64,000 nt of DNA from Casp-actino8 sp037147055 (GTDB taxonomy: Bacteria; Actinomycetota; Acidimicrobiia; Acidimicrobiales; Ilumatobacteraceae): NCBI GenBank assembly GCA_037147055.1, contig JBAWVW010000002.1, forward strand, positions 1 through 64,000, read 5' to 3'. Positions within the stretch are counted from its first letter, which is position 1; each line of letters opens with the position of its first letter. Made by a program: the position numbers and the translations under genes. This document shows, in pieces, positions 1 through 8,341 of the stretch. The notes below the pieces were generated by a model. It saw nothing but the letters and a program-made list of their open reading frames with translations. It did not search any database and was not told the origin of the DNA.

Positions 1-1374
1 GGCTTACCAGTGATTGAACTCTTTGACCTGAATGCACAATCCGGTCGGGCTCGCTTAGTCACCGACTTATTGCAGCAGGCCCTGAACGGTGGACCGGGGT
101 ACGCCGAGTTGGCCGAAGATGACACAGAAAGCACAATGCGCATCTTTGAACTTGAAGCCAGACCAATTGGCCCGAACACAATTAATCCAATCGGTCTGTT
201 GCATTCATTGGACGCAACTGAGCGCCGCAACTTGGCGATGCGTTCGGCGCAGTCAGAGCGAATGGAATCTTTGGGTGCTTTGGCTGGTGGTTTGGCCCAT
301 GACTTCAACAATCTTTTATTCGTCACCCTAGGCAACCTGCAGTTAATGGCGATTCATGAAAAAGTCACCGGCGATGAGAAGTTGTCAAAGTTTGTTTCAC
401 GCTCCATTACCGCTGTTGAGCGCGGCGCAGAGATTACGAAATCGTTGTTAGCTGTCGCTCGCAGCCAGCCTCTCGAAGAAAGCGCCGTGACGCTCTCAGA
501 ATTGATTAAGGGTCTACTTCCTCTTGTTCGCCAAGCACTTGGTGAGGGTCGCCAAGTGACAGTTGACTTCGCTGATCCCACTGTCCAGTTGATGGTGGAC
601 GCCGGTCGCTTATCAAGTTGTATTTTGAATCTCGCATTCAATTCACGAGATGCCATGGGCCCGACAGGAACGCTGCGAATTTCCGCGCGCACGAACTCAG
701 ACAGTGGCGTTCTTGAACTCTCGGTGGCAGACGATGGCAAGGGAATGCCGGCAGATGTTGTGTCACGCGCCTTTGAGCCTTTTTTCACCACCAAAGGAGT
801 AGGTCGAGGTACTGGGCTTGGTCTGGCAACTGTTTATGCCTTTGCGCAGCAAAGTGGGGGAACGGCATCTTTGGAAAGTCGCCTCGGTATCGGTACAACG
901 GTGACGCTCAGTTTGCCGATTTACTCTGGTCAGCAAACTCGCACGGCGGCAGTGGTGCAACGCCGTTCAGGTCGTCGTGTCGTGGTGGCCGATGATGAGC
1001 AATCTTTAGCGGAGATGGTGGCCTCCTGGCTGATTGACATGGGTATTGATGCGCGTTTTGCCACCTCGCCGAAGGCAGCCTTAGAAATGATTGAGATATT
1101 TGAACCTGATGTCCTTGTCTCAGATGCAAATTTTGGAGAAGAAGTGGACGGGATTCAACTCGCTCGCTTGGCTGTAGCGATTGTGCCCGATCTGGCGGTC
1201 ATCTTTATGACTGGATATTCGGAGCAGATGAGAAACCTGCAAGAGCTCGGAGAACGCACTTTGGCGAAACCTTTTTCTCGCGAAGATCTGTACAGCGCCT
1301 TGTCGCCGTTCATCGCCCATCTTGATGGAGATGCATCTGTCGACCAATCGGGTGGCGGTGAAAATTCACTATGA
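1..1374 (+). CDS. Hybrid sensor histidine kinase with C-terminal receiver domain (5' partial)
   Basis: The reading frame is open through the left window edge, so the true start lies upstream; the first in-window start would be GTG at 10. Numbering from that codon, a DHp helix carries the phospho-accepting His97 in GGLAHDFNN. The ATP-binding domain follows, with N-box NLAFNSRDAM (Asn207/Asn211), G1 box DDGKGM (241-246), F-box FEPFFTTK and G2 box GTGLGL (268-272). A receiver domain spans about 323-440, with acidic pair Asp328/Asp329, probable phospho-acceptor Asp372 and conserved Lys420 in LAKPFS. No membrane segment is visible, but the missing N-terminus (probably PAS-like) could hold one. Its stop overlaps the next start as ATGA, so it is probably coupled to the REC-EAL protein as one signalling unit. 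The stimulus is unknown. Confidence 0.9.
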   Translation, partial: GLPVIELFDLNAQSGRARLVTDLLQQALNGGPGYAELAEDDTESTMRIFELEARPIGPNTINPIGLLHSLDATERRNLAMRSAQSERMESLGALAGGLAHDFNNLLFVTLGNLQLMAIHEKVTGDEKLSKFVSRSITAVERGAEITKSLLAVARSQPLEESAVTLSELIKGLLPLVRQALGEGRQVTVDFADPTVQLMVDAGRLSSCILNLAFNSRDAMGPTGTLRISARTNSDSGVLELSVADDGKGMPADVVSRAFEPFFTTKGVGRGTGLGLATVYAFAQQSGGTASLESRLGIGTTVTLSLPIYSGQQTRTAAVVQRRSGRRVVVADDEQSLAEMVASWLIDMGIDARFATSPKAALEMIEIFEPDVLVSDANFGEEVDGIQLARLAVAIVPDLAVIFMTGYSEQMRNLQELGERTLAKPFSREDLYSALSPFIAHLDGDASVDQSGGGENSL

Positions 1375-2558
1375 GTGAGACACCCAAAGTTTTGGTGATT
1401 GATGACGAAGAAGCGATTTGTGAACTGATCGTGGCCGTCGCTGAGTCGGCTGGCTTTGAAGCGACATCGGCCAGTCTTCCCAGAGATATTGAAGATGCCA
1501 TCGGTGGTCGCTTTGACCTGGTTGTCCTCGATCTGTCTCTCGGCGAAATAGATGGCATTGAGATCATGAGCAAGTTGGGCGCAACTCATCGTGGTATGCC
1601 CGTGATTCTGGTGAGTGGAGCGGATCAAACACTGCTGGATACAGCTGGTCGAATTGCCGAGATGCACAAACTCCGTGTGATCGGTACATTCGCCAAGCCA
1701 TTTTCGTTGGATGTGTTGAAAACGGCGATGATGGAATGGTCGCAGGTGATTGATCAGGGCTTGGATCCGACCGGACCCAAGGTCATCATCAATGCTGATT
1801 TGTTATTGGATCCAGATCTCTTGCACCTTGCCTATCAACCCAAGGTCTCCACGCAGACAGGTGAAGCGCTCGGTGTTGAAGCGCTCGTTCGTTGGCGCCA
1901 TAAAGATCACGGAGATGTTTCGCCAGCGATTTTGGTTGCCCTCGTTGAACAAGAGGCCCGCACCAGCGAGTTATTGGATTTAGTGATGACGATGGCTGCT
2001 CGTGACCGAAAGCGCTATCGCGCTTTGGCATCGCTTGCTGATATCTCCATCAATATTTCCGTGTTGGACCTCAACGACGAGGAATTGCCGCGACGAGCGC
2101 AGCGTGTCCTTCTTGAGGCGGCACCTAGTGAGAGATGGACATTTGAGGTCACTGAAACTGCGCCAATTACTGACGTCGCGCCTGCCTTGGCCATCTTGAC
2201 CCGCTTGCGCATCGCAGGTTTTCGTTTATCGGTGGATGATTTTGGTACTGGCACTAGCAACTATGAGCGACTTTTAGTGGCCCCATTCACGGAACTAAAA
2301 ATTGATCGAGCGATGGTGAGTCGTTTAGACATTGCTGCTGTGGAGCCAGACCCGATGGTGCGATCGGGTATCGACGTGGGACATTCCCTCAATATGCAAG
2401 TGGTGGCCGAAGGCGTTGAAACAGCGGATCAGTTTCGTATGGTGCGTGATCTTGGCTGTGATGCGGCGCAGGGTTATCTCATCTCGCCGCCAGTGGTGCC
2501 AGTACAGATTGACGCGGCCCTTGATGAATGGCGCCGCAAGTTTGAGTATCTGTCCTAG
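1371..2558 (+). CDS. Response regulator with EAL domain, probable c-di-GMP phosphodiesterase
   Basis: This 395-residue protein has an N-terminal receiver domain (about 6-120) with acidic pair Asp11/Asp12, phospho-acceptor Asp54 in VVLDLS and Lys109 in FAKPF. An EAL domain follows (about 140-390). The residues used by active EAL enzymes for metal and substrate binding appear present: E170-A-L, Asn228 in INIS, Glu259/Glu262 in FEVTE, Asp289-Asp290 in DDFGTG, Lys310 in ELKID and Glu347 in VVAEGVE. It should therefore hydrolyse cyclic di-GMP to pGpG rather than act as a degenerate effector. Activity is probably controlled by phosphotransfer from the kinase directly upstream, whose stop codon overlaps this ATG. 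It ends convergently with the TetR gene, overlapping it by 4 nt. Confidence 0.93.
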   Translation: MSETPKVLVIDDEEAICELIVAVAESAGFEATSASLPRDIEDAIGGRFDLVVLDLSLGEIDGIEIMSKLGATHRGMPVILVSGADQTLLDTAGRIAEMHKLRVIGTFAKPFSLDVLKTAMMEWSQVIDQGLDPTGPKVIINADLLLDPDLLHLAYQPKVSTQTGEALGVEALVRWRHKDHGDVSPAILVALVEQEARTSELLDLVMTMAARDRKRYRALASLADISINISVLDLNDEELPRRAQRVLLEAAPSERWTFEVTETAPITDVAPALAILTRLRIAGFRLSVDDFGTGTSNYERLLVAPFTELKIDRAMVSRLDIAAVEPDPMVRSGIDVGHSLNMQVVAEGVETADQFRMVRDLGCDAAQGYLISPPVVPVQIDAALDEWRRKFEYLS

Positions 2559-3205
2559 TGCTGAAGATGAAACAAGATCGCAACTGCTGCGTGTAAAGTT
2601 TCGGAACTTTTCGCGCTAGAGAGTCCCATCGCGGATTTCAGGTAATCGACATTTTCGAGACTCAAGGTGAAGTCCAGAATCCGTCGGGCGTTGGCCGAGT
2701 CAGGATGATTGTCAAGTTCTTGGGCGAACTGCTTCATTGTTTGATGGCGCAATATCGAGCGCCGTTTCTTGAGAGCGGATGCGACAACGGTGTTTTTCCG
2801 CGCTGCGAGCACCGCAACTTGGTAAACGCTCTCGACCTTGTCGTAGAGATGCAGACGTTGTTCGACGATAGCGGCGAGGCGTTCGCTGAAGTTTCCATCT
2901 GCTACCAGATTTTCGTAAAGATCTTTAACGCGTGACCATTGCAACTCAACTGCGAAGGCTGAGAGGTCTTCCATGTCGTCGAAATAGCGAAAAACCGACC
3001 GTTCGGAAACTTTGGCTATCTCTGCGATTCGTGCTGCAGGAGGTTGAATCTCGCCTTGTGCATACAGATCAAGTAACGCTGCCACAACTGCTGCCTTATT
3101 GCGGTTGCCTCGCTCGCGTCGCCCGTCAGTTTGAAACGCCGAGGAGGAATCGTCGCTTTGTGTTGTTGAGAGGCGATCTGTTGCGGATGTGGTTTTGGCG
3201 GGCAC
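2555..3205 (-). CDS. TetR-family transcriptional regulator
   Basis: This 216-residue protein has a Ser/Thr-rich N-terminus (about 30 residues) and then a TetR-type DNA-binding helix-turn-helix: RIAEIAKVSERSVFRYF, followed by DMEDL, is the typical recognition-helix region. The C-terminal half is helical and of a ligand/dimerisation type without an identifiable ligand. The GTG start is chosen because a TAGGCT hexamer ends six bases before it, with TTGGCA 18 nt further upstream, consistent with a leaderless message. It lies downstream of the aminotransferase gene on the same strand but has its own promoter. Its targets are unknown; the aminotransferase/small-protein pair is only a positional guess. 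Confidence 0.88.
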   Translation of the reverse strand: MPAKTTSATDRLSTTQSDDSSSAFQTDGRRERGNRNKAAVVAALLDLYAQGEIQPPAARIAEIAKVSERSVFRYFDDMEDLSAFAVELQWSRVKDLYENLVADGNFSERLAAIVEQRLHLYDKVESVYQVAVLAARKNTVVASALKKRRSILRHQTMKQFAQELDNHPDSANARRILDFTLSLENVDYLKSAMGLSSAKSSETLHAAVAILFHLQH

Positions 3206-3211
3206 ACAGTG

Positions 3212-3241
3212 AGCCTAGAGGTAGTGGCGCATGACTGCCAA
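3212..3241 (-). promoter_or_regulatory. Promoter of the TetR gene (leaderless)
   Basis: Read on the minus strand, TTGGCA (3241-3236) and TAGGCT (3217-3212) are separated by 18 nt, and the GTG start at 3205 follows six bases after the hexamer. There is no Shine-Dalgarno sequence in between. This is the best -35/-10 pair among the leaderless-type promoters in the window. Confidence 0.5.
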
Positions 3242-3267
3242 TTTCTTATCCATGCTGGGCGCCAGGA

Positions 3268-4449
3268 CTATTTTTTTGAGTGACAGCAACGCTCGATGGC
3301 ATTGAGGAGACGATCCACGTCGTCGTTTTCGATGTAGCGCACCACGCCAGCGCGAATAACTCCTCCACGATTGGCGAGACCGAGGTGTTCAACCACCTCC
3401 ACTGCGTAGGCATGGCCATCCCACAGAGCGATTTTCTCCGTAGCTAGGCGGGCACTGATCTGCGCCGGGTCACGATCAGCAATGACAAAAGCGGCGGTGG
3501 GTGCCCGTAGTTGTCCATCGCTTGGTCCGATGCGTCGAACCCCAGCGATATTGCCGAGGCCGTCCCACAAACGTGAGAAAACTTGTGACTCATATTCGGC
3601 TAATTGGTCCATGCCCTCTTCGATTAAAAATCTGGCAGCGGCTTGGGTTCCAGCGATGGCTTCAAAGTTTGGCATTCCCGTTTCAAATTTGCGTGGTCCA
3701 CTATCGCCTGCGGGACGCACACGCCAGATATCAAGTTCGGCCATCAATTCTGGGCGACACCAGATGACTCCACAATGCGGTCCGTACCATTTGTATGGCG
3801 ACGTGACTAGTACATCGCAATCAAGGTGCGCAATATCAATGGCGTGATGTGGCGCGGCGGCAACGGCATCAACATAGACATATGCACCGACGGCATGGGC
3901 ACGGCTAATGATCGGCTCCAAATTAGGCATTGTGCCGAGCAAGTTAGATGCCGCTGGCAACGTCACCCAACACGTGCGTTCGTCAATCAGTGAAATCACA
4001 CTGGCTGCGTCAAGGACTCCCGTGAGGGGATCAAAATCAGCCAATACTTGCTCGGCTCCAGATCTTTCGCAGGCCCGACGCCAGGGCATGACGTTGGAGT
4101 CGTGGTCGAGTTTGGTGCCCACGACTCGATCACCTGGACGCAGGGTTTCGGAAATGGCATTGGCCATCGCCATATTGTTGGTCGTCGTGTTGGGACCAAA
4201 ACTAAAACCCCTCGGGTCAGCATTGAATAATTGACCGAGAGTCACTCGGGTGATGTCGAGCAACTCTTGGCATTGTTGAGCGGCCTCGAAAGGCCCTCCG
4301 ACGGCAGCGGTCTGACCTGACAGCATCCAATCATGAACTGCTGAAATGGCGGAGTCCACCATTTGTGTGCCCGATGGGCCATCAAATCTCGCCCACTTGC
4401 CCGTTGGTCCAGCAAGTGCCGGAAAACGATGGAGTAGCGAGCCCGACAC
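3268..4449 (-). CDS. Class V aminotransferase / cysteine desulfurase-like PLP enzyme
   Basis: This 393-residue fold-type I PLP enzyme resembles the cysteine desulfurase-like (VC1184-type) branch of class V aminotransferases. Visible hallmarks are the phosphate-binding stretch FGPNTTTNNMAMAN, the conserved KLDHDSNVMPW segment, the cofactor aspartate in YVYVDAVAAAPH and the Schiff-base lysine in SPYKWYGPHCG. No clear mobile active-site cysteine loop like that of IscS/SufS is evident, so true cysteine desulfurase activity is uncertain. No Fe-S assembly genes are adjacent. The GTG start is 8 nt downstream of the stop of the upstream small gene, suggesting co-transcription. The substrate is not known. 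Confidence 0.85.
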   Translation of the reverse strand: MSGSLLHRFPALAGPTGKWARFDGPSGTQMVDSAISAVHDWMLSGQTAAVGGPFEAAQQCQELLDITRVTLGQLFNADPRGFSFGPNTTTNNMAMANAISETLRPGDRVVGTKLDHDSNVMPWRRACERSGAEQVLADFDPLTGVLDAASVISLIDERTCWVTLPAASNLLGTMPNLEPIISRAHAVGAYVYVDAVAAAPHHAIDIAHLDCDVLVTSPYKWYGPHCGVIWCRPELMAELDIWRVRPAGDSGPRKFETGMPNFEAIAGTQAAARFLIEEGMDQLAEYESQVFSRLWDGLGNIAGVRRIGPSDGQLRAPTAAFVIADRDPAQISARLATEKIALWDGHAYAVEVVEHLGLANRGGVIRAGVVRYIENDDVDRLLNAIERCCHSKK

Positions 4450-4457
4450 GATCGTGA

Positions 4458-4739
4458 TTAGCGGCGCGCTGCGGCTTTGGCGAGACGCTTGGCGGTGCGT
4501 CCAATGGGAGCAATATTGCGTCCGTCAAGGTCCCCAAGTTCAATGCCGTTATTGAAAAGCACGCGATATCGCTCCCAGTTGAAGCCATTGGCCAAGAGAA
4601 CCTTGCCCTCAGTGCCGTTGGGGACATCGGCTAAATCAACAATCGCGACGACCTTGTCCCGAAGGCGGAGTTGCAACTGATCGCTATGCGGAGTGGCCAA
4701 GGCGTGGGGCTTCCATCGGGGCTTCCAGGTTGCCTTCAT
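4458..4739 (-). CDS. Conserved-looking small basic protein of unknown function
   Basis: This 93-residue protein has no recognised domain. A basic Trp-containing N-terminus (KATWKPRW) precedes a central part that looks like a small beta-barrel (LRDKVVAIVDLADVPNGTEG, ANGFNWERYRVLF, NGIELGDLDG), followed by a basic Ala/Lys/Arg tail. The ATG at 4739 is preferred over an upstream in-frame ATG at 4778 because GGAGAG sits six bases before it. The barrel-like motif with GTEGKV and LFNNG recalls SH3-like or KOW-like folds; this is inference from pattern only. It is divergent from tig and leads the aminotransferase gene by 8 nt. Confidence 0.75.
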   Translation of the reverse strand: MKATWKPRWKPHALATPHSDQLQLRLRDKVVAIVDLADVPNGTEGKVLLANGFNWERYRVLFNNGIELGDLDGRNIAPIGRTAKRLAKAAARR

Positions 4740-4816
4740 CGGGTCTCTCCAAAGTAAGTGTAAAACGACATACATCAACTATGCCTTATGACGAGTCCTC
4801 AGTGCGACATCGCCGA

Positions 4817-4822
4817 TACACT
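4817..4822 (+). promoter_or_regulatory. Candidate -10 element of tig (leaderless)
   Basis: TACACT lies nine bases before the GTG at 4832 that best fits the trigger factor N-terminus. No Shine-Dalgarno sequence precedes that GTG and no convincing -35 is seen. The spacing is slightly longer than in other leaderless cases here. Confidence 0.35.
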
Positions 4823-4831
4823 CTGCTCTCT

Positions 4832-6295
4832 GTGAAGACGACCTGCGAACCCCTAGAGGGCAACAAAGTCAAACTCTCCGTCGAAGTGGACGAGACTGAT
4901 TTTGCCCGTGACATTGACGCTGCATTTGCCAAGATTGCCTTGGAGGTGCGCTTACCCGGCTTCCGTGCTGGAAAAGCCCCTCGCAAAGTACTTGAGGCTC
5001 GGATAGGTATTGGCGCCGCTCGCGAGCAGGCCTTGCGTGATGCCGTTCCCCAATATCTCGGTTTGGCGGTGCGCGAGCACAACGTGGACATCATCGCCAC
5101 ACCTCAGATTGATATCACTGGCGGCCAAGAGGATGGGCCCGTGTCATTTGATGCAACCTGTGAAATTCGTCCAGTCATTTTGTTGCCTGGTTATGCAGGG
5201 CTACGCGCCGAAGTGCCAGCGATCGAAGTACCCGATCAAGAAATTGATGATGTCCTTGATGCCGAGCGACGCCGTCTTGGCAAGTTGGAGACCGTTGATC
5301 GTGCCGCCAAAGAAGGCGACTTCGTCATTGTTGATTTAGTTGGCAGTCGTGACGGTGAGCCGGTCGTTGGCTTGGCCGTTGAAGAATGGTCCTACGAGAT
5401 TGGCAAAAAGTGGGTAGCCCCTTCGTTTGATGAGAATCTCATCGGTCAAGTAGCGGGCGCCTCTTTTGCTTTCAGCGACACTCCTTCTGGTACTCAGGAG
5501 GCCGCAGATTTCGCAGTCACTTTGACGTCGGTTCAAGAGCTCGCTGTGCCTGAACTGAGCGACGCATGGGTTGCTGAAAACATTGAAGATTTTGAGAACG
5601 TTGCCGAATGGCGCGAGTCAGTAGTTGATCGCCTCACGACAAATCGTCTCAATCAGGTTCGCAATGTCGTCGTGGAAAAAGTGACCGATGCTCTCATTGA
5701 ATTAGCTGACATTGAAACGCCCGAGGTTATGGTTGCTGCTGATCTTCAACGGCGAGTTGAAAATACGATTCGTCAGTTTCAAAATCAGGGCATCAACATT
5801 GATCAGTGGCTCCAAGCAACTGGTCAAGATGCGCAGTCCTTCGTTGAAGGTTTGCGTCCACAAAGTCAAAAAGCCGTCAAGGTTGACTTGGCGTTGCGCG
5901 CTGTTGTCAAGGCCGAAAATCTTGAGGCGACTGATGAAGAAGTTGAAAACGAATTTGAGTCAATGGCGGACCGCAGCAATGAAGCGGCTTTCCAAGAGCA
6001 TCAGATGGCGGGTTCACCGAAGAACAAGAAAATAAAATTTGTCAGTGTTGAGCAGATTCGTGCGGCTTACCAAGCCAATGATGCTGTTGTTGATTTGGCT
6101 GCAGAGATCAGTAAATCAAAGGCTCTTGATTGGCTGATTCACCGTGTTGAATATGTTGACCCAAGTGGCAATGTGCTTGATCGTGATGCAGTGATTGGTC
6201 ACTCAGAGTCAGATCATCATCACGACCACGACGCCGATGACCACGAGCACGATGAAGCCTCCCCAGACACCGAATCCCCTGAACACGACCACTGA
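4832..6295 (+). CDS. tig: Trigger factor, ribosome-associated chaperone/prolyl isomerase
   Basis: This 487-residue protein contains the three trigger factor domains. The N-terminal ribosome-binding domain carries the signature LPGFRAGKAPRKVLE (family consensus GFRxGKxP). A middle FKBP-type peptidyl-prolyl isomerase domain contains EGDFVIVDLVG and VGLAVEEWSYEIG. A helical C-terminal chaperone domain follows. The GTG at 4832 gives VKTTCEPLEGNKVKLSVEV, matching family N-termini; an in-frame ATG at 4781 would add 17 atypical residues. It ends in an unusual His/Asp/Glu-rich tail (nt 6200-6292, nine His in 31 residues). It is followed 10 nt later by clpP, a widely conserved arrangement linking folding and proteolysis. 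Confidence 0.96.
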   Translation: MKTTCEPLEGNKVKLSVEVDETDFARDIDAAFAKIALEVRLPGFRAGKAPRKVLEARIGIGAAREQALRDAVPQYLGLAVREHNVDIIATPQIDITGGQEDGPVSFDATCEIRPVILLPGYAGLRAEVPAIEVPDQEIDDVLDAERRRLGKLETVDRAAKEGDFVIVDLVGSRDGEPVVGLAVEEWSYEIGKKWVAPSFDENLIGQVAGASFAFSDTPSGTQEAADFAVTLTSVQELAVPELSDAWVAENIEDFENVAEWRESVVDRLTTNRLNQVRNVVVEKVTDALIELADIETPEVMVAADLQRRVENTIRQFQNQGINIDQWLQATGQDAQSFVEGLRPQSQKAVKVDLALRAVVKAENLEATDEEVENEFESMADRSNEAAFQEHQMAGSPKNKKIKFVSVEQIRAAYQANDAVVDLAAEISKSKALDWLIHRVEYVDPSGNVLDRDAVIGHSESDHHHDHDADDHEHDEASPDTESPEHDH

Positions 6296-6305
6296 TAGGA
6301 ACGCC

Positions 6306-6938
6306 ATGAATCTTGATGCCTTTAACTACTATGTGCCAACGGTGGTCGAGCAGACCAGTCGCGGTGAGCGCGCCTATGACCTGTACAGTCGCTTGCTGAA
6401 AGAAAACATTCTTTTCTTGGGAACCCCGATCGATGACACCATCGCCAACTTGGTTTGTGCGCAGTTGATTCACCTGGAAAGCGAAAACCCAGATAAGGAC
6501 ATCAACATCTATATCAATAGTCCTGGTGGCGACATCACTGCTCTATTCGCGATTTACGACACCATGCAGTTCATCAAAAATGACATCGCCACTATTTGTC
6601 TCGGTCAGGCTGCCAGCGCCGCTGCGGTGCTACTTGCCGCTGGCACTAAAGGGAAGCGCCTAGCTCTTCCACATAGTCGAGTTTTGTTGCATCAGCCTTA
6701 CGGACAGGTTGGCTACGGTCAGGTCACCGATCTTGAGATCGCTGCGAAAGAGATCTTCCGGATGCGCGACATCCTTGAGGACATCTTGTCTGAGCACACT
6801 GGTCAACCCCGTGAGCGCATTCATGCTGACACTGATCGCGACTTCGTGATGGAAGCCAATGAGGCTGTGGCCTACGGAATCATTGATGAAGTGATTTCCT
6901 CACGCGCCATCGTTGACCGCAGTGGTCCCATTCGCTGA
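6306..6938 (+). CDS. clpP: ATP-dependent Clp protease proteolytic subunit
   Basis: This 210-residue serine peptidase forms the ClpP barrel. The catalytic triad is visible: Ser104 in GQAASAAAVLL, His129 in RVLLHQPYG and Asp179 in DTDRDF. The oligomerisation and N-terminal segments VVEQTSRGERAYDLYSRLL and YINSPGG are canonical. The ATG at 6306 is supported by AGGA about five bases upstream. A longer in-frame start inside tig is excluded because it would only add the translated His-rich tail region in another frame. Only one clpP is present here; actinobacteria often carry clpP1-clpP2 pairs, so a second copy may lie elsewhere. The partner ATPase gene clpX follows after 92 nt. Confidence 0.97.
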   Translation: MNLDAFNYYVPTVVEQTSRGERAYDLYSRLLKENILFLGTPIDDTIANLVCAQLIHLESENPDKDINIYINSPGGDITALFAIYDTMQFIKNDIATICLGQAASAAAVLLAAGTKGKRLALPHSRVLLHQPYGQVGYGQVTDLEIAAKEIFRMRDILEDILSEHTGQPRERIHADTDRDFVMEANEAVAYGIIDEVISSRAIVDRSGPIR

Positions 6939-7030
6939 ATTTCACCCCAAGAAGACCCTCAAGTCCACAGGGCATCCAACCGATAAGGTTTGTAGATGTG
7001 TAAGGCTGTCAGTCGAAAGGTTGGATAGAC

Positions 7031-8314
7031 GTGGCTAAGTTTGGTGAGACAAGTGAGACTTTGAAATGTTCTTTTTGCGGTAAATCGCAGAAGCAGGTCA
7101 AGAAACTTATTGCTGGACCAGCTGTCTACATCTGCGATGAGTGCATTGACCTATGTAACGAGATCATCGAAGAAGAAGTTGGTGAAGCAACCGACCTGCG
7201 TCTAGAAGAGCTCCCTAAGCCTCGTGAGATTTGTTCATTCCTGGACGAGTATGTCGTGGGACAGGTACAGGCGAAAAAAGTTTTAGCAGTTTCGGTCTAC
7301 AACCACTATCGCCGATTGCAGTATCAAAAAGATATTGGGCTATCGCGTCGCGATGAAGTTGAACTAGCAAAGAGCAATATTCTGCTTCTCGGTCCTACCG
7401 GATGCGGCAAGACTCACCTGGCTCAGACTTTGGCACGGATGCTCAATGTTCCGTTTGCTATCGCTGACGCAACTGCACTGACCGAGGCTGGTTATGTCGG
7501 TGAAGATGTCGAAAACATTTTGCTGAAACTGATTCAGGCTGCTGATTTTGATGTCAAAAAAGCTGAAACTGGAATTATTTATATTGACGAGATCGACAAG
7601 ATTGCGCGTAAAAGTGAAAATCCGTCAATCACCCGTGATGTTTCAGGTGAGGGAGTGCAGCAGGCGTTGCTGAAGATTCTTGAAGGAACTGTGGCTTCGG
7701 TCCCACCTCAGGGTGGCCGCAAGCATCCACATCAAGAGTTCATTCAAATTGACACCACCAATGTGCTGTTTATTTGCGGTGGTGCATTCGCTGGCTTAGA
7801 CAAAATTATTGAACAACGTGTGGGTCATAAGGGCGTGGGATTTCATGCCACGGTTCGCACGAAGGCTGAAAGGGCTGCTGGCGATTTATTCAGCCAAGTT
7901 CTTCCTGAGGATCTCTTGGCCTACGGCTTGATTCCTGAATTTGTCGGTCGCTTGCCGATGATCGGTGCTGTCCACAGTTTGGATCGCAGTGCATTGATTC
8001 AGATTTTGACAGAACCGAAAAATGCGTTGGTCAAGCAGTTCCAAAAGTTCTTTGAGTTTGAAGATGTTGAACTTGAACTCACCGATGAAGCTCTGGATGC
8101 TATTGCCGAACAGGCTTTGGCACGCGGAACTGGTGCCCGTGGATTGCGGGCGATCTTAGAAGAGACACTTCTGAATGTGATGTTCGACTTGCCAGGTCGT
8201 ACCGATGTCGCCAAGGTGATCATCAATGCTGATTCAGTACGTATGAAGTCGGCGCCCACATTAGTTCTGCGATCTGCTCCTCGGGCGGCCCGCCCGCGTC
8301 GTGCTGCCAGTTGA
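7031..8314 (+). CDS. clpX: Clp protease ATPase subunit ClpX
   Basis: This 427-residue AAA+ unfoldase feeds substrates to ClpP. An N-terminal C4 zinc domain (Cys13, Cys16, Cys35, Cys38) binds adaptors. Walker A GPTGCGKT (121-128), Walker B IIYIDEID (Asp186/Glu187), pore loop GYVGED (154-159) and the ClpX-type loop GGRKHPHQEF are present. The C-terminal small AAA domain includes the sensor-2 region ARGTGARGLRAI. The GTG start matches the family N-terminus. The preceding 92-nt gap contains TGTAAGGCT and an AAAGG stretch, so clpX may have its own promoter in addition to tig-clpP read-through. The tail is basic and Ala/Arg-rich. Confidence 0.97.
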   Translation: MAKFGETSETLKCSFCGKSQKQVKKLIAGPAVYICDECIDLCNEIIEEEVGEATDLRLEELPKPREICSFLDEYVVGQVQAKKVLAVSVYNHYRRLQYQKDIGLSRRDEVELAKSNILLLGPTGCGKTHLAQTLARMLNVPFAIADATALTEAGYVGEDVENILLKLIQAADFDVKKAETGIIYIDEIDKIARKSENPSITRDVSGEGVQQALLKILEGTVASVPPQGGRKHPHQEFIQIDTTNVLFICGGAFAGLDKIIEQRVGHKGVGFHATVRTKAERAAGDLFSQVLPEDLLAYGLIPEFVGRLPMIGAVHSLDRSALIQILTEPKNALVKQFQKFFEFEDVELELTDEALDAIAEQALARGTGARGLRAILEETLLNVMFDLPGRTDVAKVIINADSVRMKSAPTLVLRSAPRAARPRRAAS

Positions 8315-8338
8315 CCTGCGCCGTACAAACAAGATAAT
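8311..8338 (+). promoter_or_regulatory. Candidate promoter of folC
   Basis: TTGACC (8311-8316) and GATAAT (8333-8338) are 16 nt apart, a good sigma-70-type match. The ATG at 8342 lies only three bases after the -10, closer than in other leaderless cases here, so the transcription start may not supply this exact ATG or a different hexamer may be used. Confidence 0.35.
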
Positions 8339-8341
8339 GCC

